NCBI RefSeq assembly: GCF_029870285.1
Contig: NZ_JACSYA010000002.1
Location: forward strand, 226,487-290,486
Length of the DNA: 64,000 nt
Direction of reading: 5' to 3'
Origin: Delftia sp. PS-11
GTDB taxonomy: Bacteria; Pseudomonadota; Gammaproteobacteria; Burkholderiales; Burkholderiaceae_C
Below the pieces are notes generated by a model. That model did no database searches. It saw nothing but the letters and a program-made list of their open reading frames with translations, and had not been told where the DNA came from. Below are positions 16,792-25,264 of the stretch, piece by piece. Numbering within the stretch: the first letter of the stretch is position 1; each line of letters starts with the position of its first letter. A program made the translations under genes and the position numbers.

Positions 16792-17937
16792 TCAGGCGAT
16801 GGCCGAGATGCCCAGGATTTCGCGGCCGACGATCAGCGTCTGCACCTCCGTCGTGCCCTCCGGAATGGTGCCGCCACGGGTGTCGCGGAAGATGCGCTCG
16901 ATGGGGTAGTCCGTGGCATAGCCCAGGCCGCCATGCACCTGCAGTGCCATGCTGGCCACCTCGTGTGCGGCCTCCGTCGCGTAGAGCTTGGCGATGGAGG
17001 CTGCGGTGCGCGCATCCTTGCCCGAATCGAGCGCGGCGGCGGCGCGCAGGCCCAGCGCACGTGCCGCCTCGACGCGGATCGTCATATCCACGATGAGCTT
17101 TTGCACCAGCTGGAAACTGCCGATCGGCTTGCCGAACTGGGTGCGCGTGCGCGCATAGTCGATGGACAGATCCAGCGCCGATTGCGCAGCACCCACGGCA
17201 CCCATGGCGATGTTCACGCGCGCGCTGTCCAGGCCCATGAGCATCTTCTTGAGCGCGCCGCCTTCCTCGCCCAGCAGGTTCTCGCGCGGGACCCTGACGT
17301 TGTCGAAACCCAGCTCGGCCGTGCCCGTGCTGCGCAGCACCATGGTATCCACGCGGCGCATCTCGTAGGGCGAGACATCGCGCTCGACCAGGAAAGTGGA
17401 CAACTGGCCCTGGCAGTTCGGGCTGAAAGTGCGCGCCACCACGATGCCGAAGTCGCCGAAGGCGCCGTTGGTGATCCACAGCTTGCGGCCATTGAGCACA
17501 TAGTGATCGCCCTGCAGATCGGCGCGGGTCTGTACCTGGGCAATGTTCGAGCCCGTGCCCGGCTCGCTGATGGCGCTGAAGCATTTGCGTTCATTGGCCA
17601 GCAGGGGCTTGAGAAAACGCTCCTTCTGCGCTGGCGTGGCCTCGGCGGCGAGCTTGTGAATGGCTGCGTTGGTGATGTTGAGCATGGTGCGCAGCGACAG
17701 CCACGTGTAGCCCGCTTCCTCCATCAGCAGCGCCCAGGTGAGCTGGTCCAGTCCCATGCCGCCTTCCTCCTCGGACAGGCGCCCGCCCAGGTAGCCGAAC
17801 TCCGACAGCGGCTTGAGCAGCTCGAACGGGAAGGTATGCGCCTGGTCATGCTGAGCAACCACAGGAGCGACATGCTCCTTCATGAAGCGGCGGATGTTGT
17901 CGCGCAGCAGCTCCTGGTCGGCGGTGGGAATATGCAT
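16792..17937 (-). CDS. Acyl-CoA dehydrogenase
   Basis: The 381-residue flavoprotein has the family motifs CFSAISEPGTGSN (FAD/substrate loop near 120), WITNG near 155 and a C-terminal RDTRGGTIPEGTTEVQ segment holding the Glu of the PEGT loop, the usual catalytic base position. It introduces the 2,3-double bond into an acyl-CoA and passes electrons to ETF. ATG 17937 has AGGAGA six bases upstream. It is the first gene of the minus-strand operon, 36 bases after the IclR-family gene. Chain specificity cannot be read. Confidence 0.92.
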   Translation of the reverse strand: MHIPTADQELLRDNIRRFMKEHVAPVVAQHDQAHTFPFELLKPLSEFGYLGGRLSEEEGGMGLDQLTWALLMEEAGYTWLSLRTMLNITNAAIHKLAAEATPAQKERFLKPLLANERKCFSAISEPGTGSNIAQVQTRADLQGDHYVLNGRKLWITNGAFGDFGIVVARTFSPNCQGQLSTFLVERDVSPYEMRRVDTMVLRSTGTAELGFDNVRVPRENLLGEEGGALKKMLMGLDSARVNIAMGAVGAAQSALDLSIDYARTRTQFGKPIGSFQLVQKLIVDMTIRVEAARALGLRAAAALDSGKDARTAASIAKLYATEAAHEVASMALQVHGGLGYATDYPIERIFRDTRGGTIPEGTTEVQTLIVGREILGISAIA

Positions 17938-17973
17938 GGAATGTCTCCTGATGTATGAATGGAAAAGCAAGCC

Positions 17974-18795
17974 CTACGAGGTAGAGGCGGGTGTCTTGCG
18001 GCCGCTGCGCCGCGGATGGCCGGCGCCTGCAGGCGGCTCGGCCGGTGATTCGTCCTTGCGCAGGCGGAACACCAGGGCCTGCACCTCCTGCAGCGCCTGC
18101 AGGCAATGCGCGCGCTGGGTCCGCATGCGGTCGGTTGGGCCGGCAACCGAAATGGCCAGAGGTTCGCCCCCGACCAGCCCCGCCACTGCCAGGGCGCTGA
18201 GCCCTTCGCTGCCCTCGTTTTCAACCCAGATCCAGCCTTGCTCGCGCGCCTGCGCCACCTGCGCCTCCAGCGCGGCCAGATCGGTGATCGTGCCGCTGGC
18301 CAGCGGGCGCAGCGGCTTGAGCCGCAGTTGTCGGGCAGCCTCCTCGGGCGTGCCCAGTGCCAGCACGGCCTTGCCCAGTGCCGAGACGTGCAGCGCCAGC
18401 TTGTCGCCCACGTTCTGCATGTAGCGCAAAGGGTGGCGCCCCTCGGTGAATGCCAGCACCTTGACCACGCCGTTCTCCAGCCGGCCGCACAACCCTGTCT
18501 CGCCCGTCTTGTCACGCAGCAGTTCACAGGCCTCCGCGCCCACGGCATAGAGCGGGTCGCTGGCGGAAATCTCCTTGGCCACGGCCAGCAGACGGGCCGT
18601 CGGATAGAAGCGCCGGCTGCGCGCTGTGCGCAGCAGATACCCCAGCTCGTGCAGGGTATGCAAAAGGTCCGAACAACTGCTTTCGGGCAGGTCCATGAGC
18701 CGTGCCAGGTCCGAGTTGGACAGCTCACGCTTTTCACGGGCGAACACTTCGAGCAGGGTCATGGTGCGGGCAGCTGCAGGAACGATAGTTGGCAT
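17974..18795 (-). CDS. IclR-family transcriptional regulator
   Basis: The 273-residue protein has an N-terminal winged helix (about 5-70, with LSNSDLARLMDLPESSCSDL as the helix-turn-helix) and a C-terminal effector domain (80-250) with the typical HVSALGKAVLA and ISVAGP segments, followed by a Pro/Arg-rich tail. IclR proteins sense small aromatic or acyl intermediates. It is transcribed in front of the acyl-CoA dehydrogenase and divergently from the binding-protein gene at 19007, with palindromes in between, so it most likely controls both arms of the cluster. ATG 18795 follows GGAGAT. Confidence 0.88.
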   Translation of the reverse strand: MPTIVPAAARTMTLLEVFAREKRELSNSDLARLMDLPESSCSDLLHTLHELGYLLRTARSRRFYPTARLLAVAKEISASDPLYAVGAEACELLRDKTGETGLCGRLENGVVKVLAFTEGRHPLRYMQNVGDKLALHVSALGKAVLALGTPEEAARQLRLKPLRPLASGTITDLAALEAQVAQAREQGWIWVENEGSEGLSALAVAGLVGGEPLAISVAGPTDRMRTQRAHCLQALQEVQALVFRLRKDESPAEPPAGAGHPRRSGRKTPASTS

Positions 18796-18800
18796 GTGAT

Positions 18801-18838
18801 CTCCGATATTTCGTAGTAACAGATCCATCATATCGGAG
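18801..18838. promoter_or_regulatory. Inverted repeat in the iclR-tctC divergent region
   Basis: Perfect 9-bp arms CTCCGATAT (18801-18809) and ATATCGGAG (18830-18838) with a 20-base spacer lie directly before the IclR-family start; the first arm overlaps its ribosome site. Candidate operator for the divergent regulator, or a leader hairpin that masks the ribosome site. Confidence 0.45.
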
Positions 18839-18944
18839 CTTCCATGCAGCAATCTTTCTGATGAATTAAAGCATTTATGCCTGATGTTAGAGGGGATTGA
18901 ATCAGGTTTTGTTGGGGTTGCAGGTCTGCGATATTTTGAAGTAG

Positions 18945-18962
18945 TCTACGGTAAATCGTAGA
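18945..18962. promoter_or_regulatory. TCTACG-N6-CGTAGA palindrome
   Basis: Perfect 6-bp arms around GTAAAT, 45 bases before the tctC-like start. A related TTTCGTAG lies at 18809-18816 on the other side of the intergenic region. Probable operator for the IclR-family protein acting on the plus-strand operon; inference from position. Confidence 0.45.
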
Positions 18963-19006
18963 AATTTCAAGCAAGACATTTTCATAACCACCCCGGAGAC
19001 AAGCCT

Positions 19007-19993
19007 GTGAAGCCCTTTTGGAAACCCATTGCCTTCAGTGCGCTGGCACTGCTGGCCGCAGGCGCTGCCTGTGCGGCGGGCGATACCGACAACTGGCCGG
19101 CCAGGCCCTTGACCTTTGTCGTTCCTTTCACCCCTGGCGGCATCACCGACGGCACCTCCCGCCTGATTGCGCAAAAGCTGGGGGACAGACTCGGCCAGCC
19201 GGTGGTGGTGGACAACCGGCCCGGCGCAGGCGGCTCCATTGGCGTGGACTACGCCGTGCGCCAGCCTGCCGATGGATACACCCTCATCTACGGCACGCAG
19301 GGCACCCAGGCGGCCAACCTGGCGCTGTACAAAAACCTGCGCTACGACCCTGTCAAAGACTTCATCGCCGTGCATGGCATGTCGGAGGCGCCGCTGGTGC
19401 TGGCCATCCATCCCAAACGCTCCTTCAAAACCGTGCCGGAGCTGGTGGCCTACGCCAAGGCCCACCCCGGCGGCCTGAACTTCGGCTCGGCAGGGCCGGG
19501 CACCGGCACGCACCTGACGGCCGAACTGTTCCAGTCCACGACCGGCACCAAAATGACCCATGTGCCCTACAAAGGCAGCAGCCCGGCACTCACCGACCTG
19601 ATCGCAGGCAACCTGGACCTGGTTTTTGACTACGCGGCCGTGGTCATGCCGCTGGTGCAGGCGGGCAAGCTCAAGGCGCTGGCCGTGACCGGCAAGGCGA
19701 GATTGGCCAGCGCGCCCGACCTGCCCACCGTGGTCGAGCTGGGCTACCCCGGTGCCGAGTCCGTGGCCTGGAGTGCCGTCTTCGTTGCTGCCAATACGCC
19801 AGCGCCCATCGTCAAGCGCCTGGCCGATGCCCTGGGCGAAGTCATCGTGGAGCCCGATGTCCTTGCCCTGACTGACAGGAACGGCAGCACCCCCATGCGC
19901 GGCATGCGCGGCGACAAGCTCAACGCCTTTGTGAAGTCCGAAGTGACGCGCTGGCGCGAGGTGGTGCAGCGCTCGGGTGCCAAGCTCGACTAG
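19007..19993 (+). CDS. TctC/Bug-family periplasmic solute-binding protein
   Basis: The 328-residue protein has a signal peptide (cleavage after ACAA near residue 25) and the Bug fold markers PARPLTFVVPFTPGG near 32-46, NRPGAGGSIG near 78 and AGPGTGTHLTAE near 165. Such proteins bind carboxylates for tripartite tricarboxylate transporters or act as sensors. No tctA/tctB membrane genes are nearby, common for this expanded family in Comamonadaceae. GTG start with GGAGAC upstream. As first gene of the plus-strand operon it may bind the carboxylic acid degraded by this cluster. Confidence 0.9.
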   Translation: MKPFWKPIAFSALALLAAGAACAAGDTDNWPARPLTFVVPFTPGGITDGTSRLIAQKLGDRLGQPVVVDNRPGAGGSIGVDYAVRQPADGYTLIYGTQGTQAANLALYKNLRYDPVKDFIAVHGMSEAPLVLAIHPKRSFKTVPELVAYAKAHPGGLNFGSAGPGTGTHLTAELFQSTTGTKMTHVPYKGSSPALTDLIAGNLDLVFDYAAVVMPLVQAGKLKALAVTGKARLASAPDLPTVVELGYPGAESVAWSAVFVAANTPAPIVKRLADALGEVIVEPDVLALTDRNGSTPMRGMRGDKLNAFVKSEVTRWREVVQRSGAKLD

Positions 19994-20040
19994 ACCTGTC
20001 CGCCGGCACGCCTTCCATACAGCTTTCCAAGGAGAACAAC

Positions 20041-20472
20041 ATGACTGACGACTTGCGCGGCTTGCGCCCGCAGCACCCCAGCCTCTACCAACTGGCAGCG
20101 GATGGCCATTCGCTGGAATTCCTGTACGCGCAATGCCCGTCCTGCGGCAGGCTCGCATTTCCGGCCAATGTTCCCGGCTGCGGGCACTGTGGCGACCCTT
20201 TGCAGCAAGCCCGCATCGTGGCCCGGCCCGGCAGCGCAACGCTGCTGGAGTTCGTGACCTTGCACGTGCCTTTGCTGCCCGGCCTGGAGACGCCGCGCAT
20301 TGCGGGGGACATCCGCATCGCCGACGGCGTGGTCGAAGAAGGGGTGATCGCCGTTTCCGACGAATCACAGCTGCATGCAGGCATGGAGCTTTGCGCTGTG
20401 GCGGTGCCCCTGCCATCGGGCGAGGAATTCACGTGCCGCTTCGTGCCGGCCCTGCAAGGAGGTGCGGCATGA
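20041..20472 (+). CDS. DUF35 OB-fold zinc-ribbon protein
   Basis: The 143-residue protein has a rubredoxin-like zinc ribbon, CPSCG (about 35-39) and CGHCG (about 51-55), followed by an OB-fold. DUF35 proteins pair with thiolase-fold partners; in steroid side-chain degradation such a pair forms an active retro-aldolase. Here the stop overlaps the thiolase-fold start (ATGA, 20469-20472), which supports a physical complex. RBS AAGGAGAA. Acyl-CoA binding is expected from the family. Confidence 0.88.
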   Translation: MTDDLRGLRPQHPSLYQLAADGHSLEFLYAQCPSCGRLAFPANVPGCGHCGDPLQQARIVARPGSATLLEFVTLHVPLLPGLETPRIAGDIRIADGVVEEGVIAVSDESQLHAGMELCAVAVPLPSGEEFTCRFVPALQGGAA

Positions 20473-21623
20473 GCGGCTGGATGGATCACAACGACGGCGT
20501 GTATGTGGCCGGCATCGGCATGCACCCCTACCAATTTCCCAGCGAGACGCCCTACACCCATCTGGGCCTGACGGCCGTGCGCGCCGCGCTGGCCGATGCC
20601 GGCCTGTCCTGGCCTCAGGTGCAAAGCGCCTACGTGGGGACGACCTCGATCGGCATGGCCGCCGGGCGCGTCATGTTCCGGCACCTGGGCGCCACGGGAC
20701 TGGCGGTCACGCAGGTGGAGAACGCGTCCGCTTCCGGCTCGTTCGCCTTTCGCCAGGCCTGCCTGGAAATCGCCTCCGGCGCCAGCGACGTGGTGCTGGC
20801 CGTCGGCGTGGACAAGCACGGCGACGGCCGCCGCGCCGCCGACAAGGAAGGCCTGCAGCGGCTGAGCGAGACGGCCACCATCCCAGCCGTGAAATTCGCC
20901 ATGATGGCGCGCAGCTACCTGCGCGAGCGCGGGGCAGATGCCGCCTCCATGGCCCGCGTGGCCGTCAAAAACCACGGCAACGCATCGCTCAACCCGTTTG
21001 CGCAATACCGCAAGCCGCGCACGCTGGAGCAGGTGCTGGCATCGCCCAAAGTGGCCGGTGACCTGACGGTGCAGCAGTGCTGCCCGCGTGGCGAGGGCGC
21101 CGCAGCGGTCTTGCTGGTGTCGGGCCGCGCGCGGCACCGGCTGGGCCTGGATCTGGCGCGCTGCGTGCGCGTGCGCGCCTCCGCCGCGTGCAGTGAAACC
21201 GAGGAAACCGCCTACGGCGCCGCTGCGGTGGACCTCGTGCGCCTCAGTGCCCAGGCGGCACTGGCGCAGGCCGGCATCTCGGCCCAAACCCTGGACCTGC
21301 TGGAGCTGCACGATGCCTTCTCCGTGGAAGAACTGCTCTACAGCGAAGCCATCGGTGTGTGCGAGCCCGGCGAGGGCGCTGCCTACCTGGAGCGCGGCGA
21401 CTCGCGCATCGGCGGACGCTGCGCCATCAATGCCTCGGGCGGTCTCATCGGCATGGGCCATCCGCTGGGCCCCACCGGCATCGGCCAAATCGCCGAGATC
21501 ACCCGCCAGCTGCGCAGCGAAGCCGGTGAACGCCAGCACACACATGCCCGCTGGGGCATGGCACACATGATCGGCCTGGGCTCCGTGGCCATCGCCCACG
21601 TTCTCTCTGCACCCGGTGCCTGA
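20469..21623 (+). CDS. Thiolase-fold protein lacking the nucleophilic Cys, probable aldolase
   Basis: The 384-residue protein follows the SCP2-thiolase/lipid-transfer group: NASASGSFAF at 85-94, LELHDAFSVEEL near 280 and GMGHPLGPTG near 325. At the place of the thiolase nucleophile (N-x-Cys-A-S/T-G-S) it has Ser87 (codon TCC). The GHP His is present. Known members without this Cys and paired with DUF35 cleave 3-hydroxyacyl-CoA by retro-aldol reaction (Ltp2 type) rather than thiolysis. Hence a C-C lyase role on a branched or cyclic 3-hydroxyacyl-CoA is my inference. It overlaps the DUF35 gene by four bases. An inactive paralogue or a Ser-using enzyme are alternatives. Confidence 0.8.
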   Translation: MSGWMDHNDGVYVAGIGMHPYQFPSETPYTHLGLTAVRAALADAGLSWPQVQSAYVGTTSIGMAAGRVMFRHLGATGLAVTQVENASASGSFAFRQACLEIASGASDVVLAVGVDKHGDGRRAADKEGLQRLSETATIPAVKFAMMARSYLRERGADAASMARVAVKNHGNASLNPFAQYRKPRTLEQVLASPKVAGDLTVQQCCPRGEGAAAVLLVSGRARHRLGLDLARCVRVRASAACSETEETAYGAAAVDLVRLSAQAALAQAGISAQTLDLLELHDAFSVEELLYSEAIGVCEPGEGAAYLERGDSRIGGRCAINASGGLIGMGHPLGPTGIGQIAEITRQLRSEAGERQHTHARWGMAHMIGLGSVAIAHVLSAPGA

Positions 21624-21640
21624 ATCACAAGGAGATATGC

Positions 21641-22462
21641 ATGACAGCAAGCAATAGCCGCCCTGACCGGGTCGAACTGCCGACACTGATTTACGAAGTG
21701 CAGGGCAGGGTGGCCACCATCACCTTGAACCGTCCCGACCGCATGAACACCATCGGCTCCAGCATGAAGCCGGACCTGGCCCGCGCCTTCTTCGAGCTGG
21801 CGCGTGCGGATGAGCGTGTGCGAGCCGTTGTACTGACAGGGGCCGGAGACCGAGCCTTCTGCGCAGGCGCCGACATCAAAGAGCGTGCGGACCACCAAGT
21901 CTGCGCCACTGAGTTCTTTATGACCCAGAAGGCCACGCACGAGCTATGCCGCAACATCGAAGAGTTTGAAAAACCCGTGGTGGCTGCCATCAACGGCGTG
22001 GCGCTGGGCGGAGGACTGGAGCTGGCGCTGTGCTGCGATCTGCGGCTGGCCTCCTCGTCCGCCCGGCTGGGCCTGCCTGAAGTCCGCCTCGGCGTGATCC
22101 CCGCTGCGGGCGGAACGCAGCGGCTGCCCCGCCTCATCGGCGAAGCCCGTGCCAAGGCCCTGATGCTCACGGCGGCCCAGATCGATGCCGGGCAGGCGCT
22201 GCAATACGGCCTGGTCACCCAGGTCCTGGCGCCTGAGGCACTCATGCCCGCTGCGCTGGAGCTGGCAGCGCAGATCGCCGAAATGCCGCCGCTGGCCGTG
22301 TGCTTTGCCAAGCGAGCCGTCAATCGCGGCATGCAGACGGATATGGACAGCGGGCTCGAATTCGAACGGTACGCGGCAGCGCTGCTGGTGGACACAGAAG
22401 ACCGCAAAGAAGGCATGCGCGCCTTCGTTGAAAAGCGCAAACCCGTCTTCCAGGGCCGCTGA
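21641..22462 (+). CDS. Enoyl-CoA hydratase/isomerase
   Basis: The 273-residue crotonase-fold protein has the oxyanion-hole segments CAGADIKE near 72 and NGVALGGGLELAL near 115-128, and both Glu positions of active hydratases: Glu in GGLELA and Glu in GLPEVRLG. It should add water across the 2,3-double bond formed by the dehydrogenase. A clear AAGGAGAT precedes the ATG. It follows the thiolase-fold gene by 17 bases, in the same operon. Isomerase activity cannot be excluded. Confidence 0.9.
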   Translation: MTASNSRPDRVELPTLIYEVQGRVATITLNRPDRMNTIGSSMKPDLARAFFELARADERVRAVVLTGAGDRAFCAGADIKERADHQVCATEFFMTQKATHELCRNIEEFEKPVVAAINGVALGGGLELALCCDLRLASSSARLGLPEVRLGVIPAAGGTQRLPRLIGEARAKALMLTAAQIDAGQALQYGLVTQVLAPEALMPAALELAAQIAEMPPLAVCFAKRAVNRGMQTDMDSGLEFERYAAALLVDTEDRKEGMRAFVEKRKPVFQGR

Positions 22463-22544
22463 AGAACCAGGGCGTGCCCTCACCGATGCATGGCACGTCC
22501 TTCACACCACCCCATCCACATATTCATACCCAAGGACAAATTTC

Positions 22545-23360
22545 ATGAAACTCGGACTTGACTCCCAGGTAGCGCTGGTCACTGGCGGAGGCCAGGGCGT
22601 GGGCCGGCAAATCTGCCTTGAGCTGGCACGCGAAGGCGCACGCGTGATCGTCAATGACCTGTTTGCCGAACGCGCGCAGGCCGTTGCCCGCGAAATCGAA
22701 GCGCAGGCAGGCCAGGCACTGGCCATTGCCGCCGACATCACCCAGGCCGATCAGGTCCAGCACATGGTCGATACCGCCATGCGCCACTACGGCGCCCCTG
22801 TGCAGATACTGGTCAACAACGCAGGCATCATTCCCGAGCGGCGTGAAAAAGGCGGCCGCACGCCAGCGTTCCTGGATATGCCTGTGGCCGACTGGGCCAA
22901 AATCGTCAATCTGAACGTCTATGGAACCATGCACTGCTGCCTGGCCACCCTGCCTGGCATGGTGGACAGGAAAAGCGGGCGCATCGTCAACATCATCTCC
23001 GAAGCCGGGCGCATCGGCGAGGCCAACATGGCGGTCTACTCCGGCGCCAAAGCGGCCATCGCCGGCTTTGGCAAGGCCTTGGCCCGCGAACACGGCCGCC
23101 ATGCCATCACGGTCAACTCCATCGCGCTGGGCGCGGTGTCGCACGAAGGCATCAAGGACGGTCCGCTGCACATCGATGCCACAGTGCAAAACAACGACCT
23201 GCTGGCCAAGATGGTCAACCTGTACCCCATCTCCAAGGGCGTAGGCAGACTCTCGCGTCCGGACGACATCTCGGGCCTGGTGGCTTTTCTGGCCTCCGAG
23301 CGGGCGTTGTTCATCACCGGCCAGACCATCGGCGCTTCGGGAGGATTCACCATGGTGTGA
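22545..23360 (+). CDS. Short-chain dehydrogenase/reductase
   Basis: The 271-residue classical SDR has the nucleotide motif TGGGQGVG (14-21), NNAG near 90, catalytic Ser in NIISEAG and YSGAK (Tyr and Lys). The Asp in VIVNDLF after strand 2 favours NAD(H). Resembles 3-hydroxyacyl-CoA or 2-hydroxycyclohexanecarboxyl-CoA dehydrogenases and FabG-like enzymes. As last gene of the plus-strand operon it probably oxidises the hydroxyacyl-CoA made by the hydratase. Start ATG 22545 after CAAGGACA; the frame open further upstream runs inside the hydratase gene. Confidence 0.88.
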   Translation: MKLGLDSQVALVTGGGQGVGRQICLELAREGARVIVNDLFAERAQAVAREIEAQAGQALAIAADITQADQVQHMVDTAMRHYGAPVQILVNNAGIIPERREKGGRTPAFLDMPVADWAKIVNLNVYGTMHCCLATLPGMVDRKSGRIVNIISEAGRIGEANMAVYSGAKAAIAGFGKALAREHGRHAITVNSIALGAVSHEGIKDGPLHIDATVQNNDLLAKMVNLYPISKGVGRLSRPDDISGLVAFLASERALFITGQTIGASGGFTMV

Positions 23361-23404
23361 CCGGCGGTATCCGCAGGCCCGCCACGGCACCTGCCGCGCC
23401 CCCA

Positions 23405-24118
23405 TCACGCCCGTCCCGCCCGCTCCACCGTCACCCCGCCCAGCCAACGGCACTCGCGCCATGGCATGTCCGGGCTGTCCACCGTGCAGCGGCCGCTGGG
23501 GTCTATCTGCACGCGCGATGGGTGGCCGCCGGGCCAGGCACTGGTGCTGCCAAAGGGCAGGGCCAGCAGGGTGCGCGGCAGCAGCGGCGCGGGCATCGGC
23601 GCCTCCAGATGGGTGCGCGGGCGCGCCGATGCCGGAGGCGCCGGATAACGCTCCACGCCCATCACCCAGGCCCAGAACGCGCTGGGCAGGATGCCATCGT
23701 GGCGTGCCGCTTCCAGCCACAGCAGTGAGCAGCCGCCGTGCAGCAGGGCCTGTGCACAGTGCAGTGGCGCCAGTGCCGGGAAATGCTGCGCCAGCACATG
23801 CCAGCCGGGCAGCAGCGCCTGCAGCACGCCAGCCACTTCACTGGCGCTGGGCAGGGCCGGAAGGTCTGGCGGCAACTGCACCGAGCGCCAGGGGCGCTGC
23901 TGCAACACGGCGGTGCAGCGCCGGGCGCACCACCATGCGCCACAGAGGTCGTGCAGCGCATGCATGTCATCGCTGCCCACAGCTTGCGCCATTGGCAGCG
24001 CCGCCCAGCGGACCCTGTCCGATGGAGCATGCATGGCGTACTGCCATGTGCCGGCAAAGCGCAGCCCCGGCATGAAACGGTGATTGACGGATCGTTGCAA
24101 GCCAGAGGCTCCTTTCAT
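23405..24118 (-). CDS. Hypothetical protein
   Basis: A 237-residue frame, convergent with the SDR gene and divergent from the S24 repressor. It is rich in Trp, Cys, His and Pro and has no membrane segment or motif I recognise. The C-terminal stretch reads as beta strands (SRVQIDPSGRCTV, RWLGGVTVERA). Codon pattern is like the neighbours. It shares its upstream region with the repressor, so it could be a repressor target. Function unknown. Confidence 0.6.
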   Translation of the reverse strand: MKGASGLQRSVNHRFMPGLRFAGTWQYAMHAPSDRVRWAALPMAQAVGSDDMHALHDLCGAWWCARRCTAVLQQRPWRSVQLPPDLPALPSASEVAGVLQALLPGWHVLAQHFPALAPLHCAQALLHGGCSLLWLEAARHDGILPSAFWAWVMGVERYPAPPASARPRTHLEAPMPAPLLPRTLLALPFGSTSAWPGGHPSRVQIDPSGRCTVDSPDMPWRECRWLGGVTVERAGRA

Positions 24119-24285
24119 TGGTGTTCAGTACGCAGTTGCCGGGGAGACCGCAATCGCGGCAAGGCAACGGCTTTGTCGCCACTGTCTGCCGGTGCCTGCG
24201 GTCTGACCAGCAGCCGGTGCAACCCATTCGAGCCTCCCTCAGGCGTGTGTTTTGGCTATTGATGTCATGGTTTTCATGAAAGAAA

Positions 24286-24300
24286 TTTAGCATAGCTAAA
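24286..24300. promoter_or_regulatory. Palindromic operator upstream of S24 repressor
   Basis: TTTAGC-ATA-GCTAAA, perfect 6-bp arms, 47 bases before the repressor start in the divergent region. It resembles phage-repressor operators and shares the TTAGCAT core with the next repeat. Confidence 0.6.
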
Positions 24301-24315
24301 TGATTGTGTGAAGCC

Positions 24316-24341
24316 ATGCTAAACAACTTGTTAATTAGCAT
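24316..24341. promoter_or_regulatory. Second operator-like repeat before the S24 repressor start
   Basis: Arms ATGCTAA (24316-24322) and TTAGCAT (24335-24341) are perfect and repeat the core of the site at 24286. They sit just before the repressor ATG, where binding would block transcription. Together the four half-sites suggest autoregulation. Confidence 0.55.
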
Positions 24342-24347
24342 CGCTGC

Positions 24348-25049
24348 ATGATCGAATGGACAACCGAGGAAGAAGCTGCGAACCTGAAGCGCTTGCTTTC
24401 CCAGGTAGAAAACAAGGCCAAGTTCGCCCAGGACTTCAAGATTCCTGGAGGTGCTTCCATGTTGTCCCAGCACCAGAGCGGCCACCGGCCTATCAATCTG
24501 GAAGCCGCAAGTGCCTACGCCAAAGGCTTGCAGGTATCTCTCTTCGAGATCAGTCCCAGGCTTGTCCGGCTGCTTTCCGATCTGCCCCCTTTGATGCCCG
24601 GAGATGACCCGACGGTGCAAAAGCATCGCCGGGCCCTTCGCCTGTACCCCGTCATTTCTTCTGCACAGGCTGCAGCGGTAGGGGAGGGCAGTGCTCTGCC
24701 CCATTTGGGCGATGCCCTCGATGTGGAGTTTGGCAGAGGTAATGTGTCAGCCGGCTCGTTCTTCTTGCAGCTTGAAGATGACTCCATGGCCCCTGAATTT
24801 CGCGCAGGCGACCGTGTATTGATTGACCCGCAAGTCAAGCCGCAGCCCGGCGACTGCGTGGTTGCGGCATCGTCAGGCCAGCGCGCCCTGTTTCGCAAGT
24901 ACCGGCTGCGTGGCGGCGATGCGCATGGCACGCAAGTCTTCGAGCTGGTACCGCTCAACCCGGATCATCCTGTTTTGCGTAGCGACGAATTGGCGTTGTC
25001 CGTGACGGGGACCATGCAGGAGTTGCGGCGCCGGTTTTGGCGCCGCTGA
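24348..25049 (+). CDS. S24-family LexA/CI-like repressor
   Basis: The 233-residue protein has an N-terminal HTH-like domain (about 8-70) and a C-terminal S24 peptidase domain with catalytic Ser146 (EDDSMAPEF) and Lys184 (LFRKYR). The hinge YPVISSAQAAAVGEG (100-114) parallels the cleavage loop of phage repressors, but an exact Ala-Gly pair is not evident, so self-cleavage is uncertain. No phage genes are adjacent; it appears an orphan, possibly domesticated. Palindromes at 24286 and 24316 are likely own operators. Likely role: repress itself and perhaps the divergent hypothetical gene, released by RecA-type or other signals. Confidence 0.85.
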   Translation: MIEWTTEEEAANLKRLLSQVENKAKFAQDFKIPGGASMLSQHQSGHRPINLEAASAYAKGLQVSLFEISPRLVRLLSDLPPLMPGDDPTVQKHRRALRLYPVISSAQAAAVGEGSALPHLGDALDVEFGRGNVSAGSFFLQLEDDSMAPEFRAGDRVLIDPQVKPQPGDCVVAASSGQRALFRKYRLRGGDAHGTQVFELVPLNPDHPVLRSDELALSVTGTMQELRRRFWRR

Positions 25050-25264
25050 TCACCTTCAACGCGGGCCATGTGCAGTTTCGTGAAATCTGCCTGACGCACC
25101 AGGATACCTTGCGATGCAGTGTGCACCCGTTGCCGGTGTGTGGCCGGGCAGTCCGGGTGGGTGCGAAGCTGTAGCGTGCCATCGCACAACACGCCTGGGC
25201 CAGCGCTGTTGCTGGCCCGCCAACTGTCCCGCATACTCATATATTTACACATGATTACATAGAG

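Noticed and set aside
24348..25049. Prophage around the S24 repressor
   Set aside because: No integrase, structural or lysis genes on either side.
24965..25252. 95-residue minus-strand frame overlapping the end of the S24 repressor gene
   Set aside because: Possible start but no ribosome site and no family resemblance; could not be supported.
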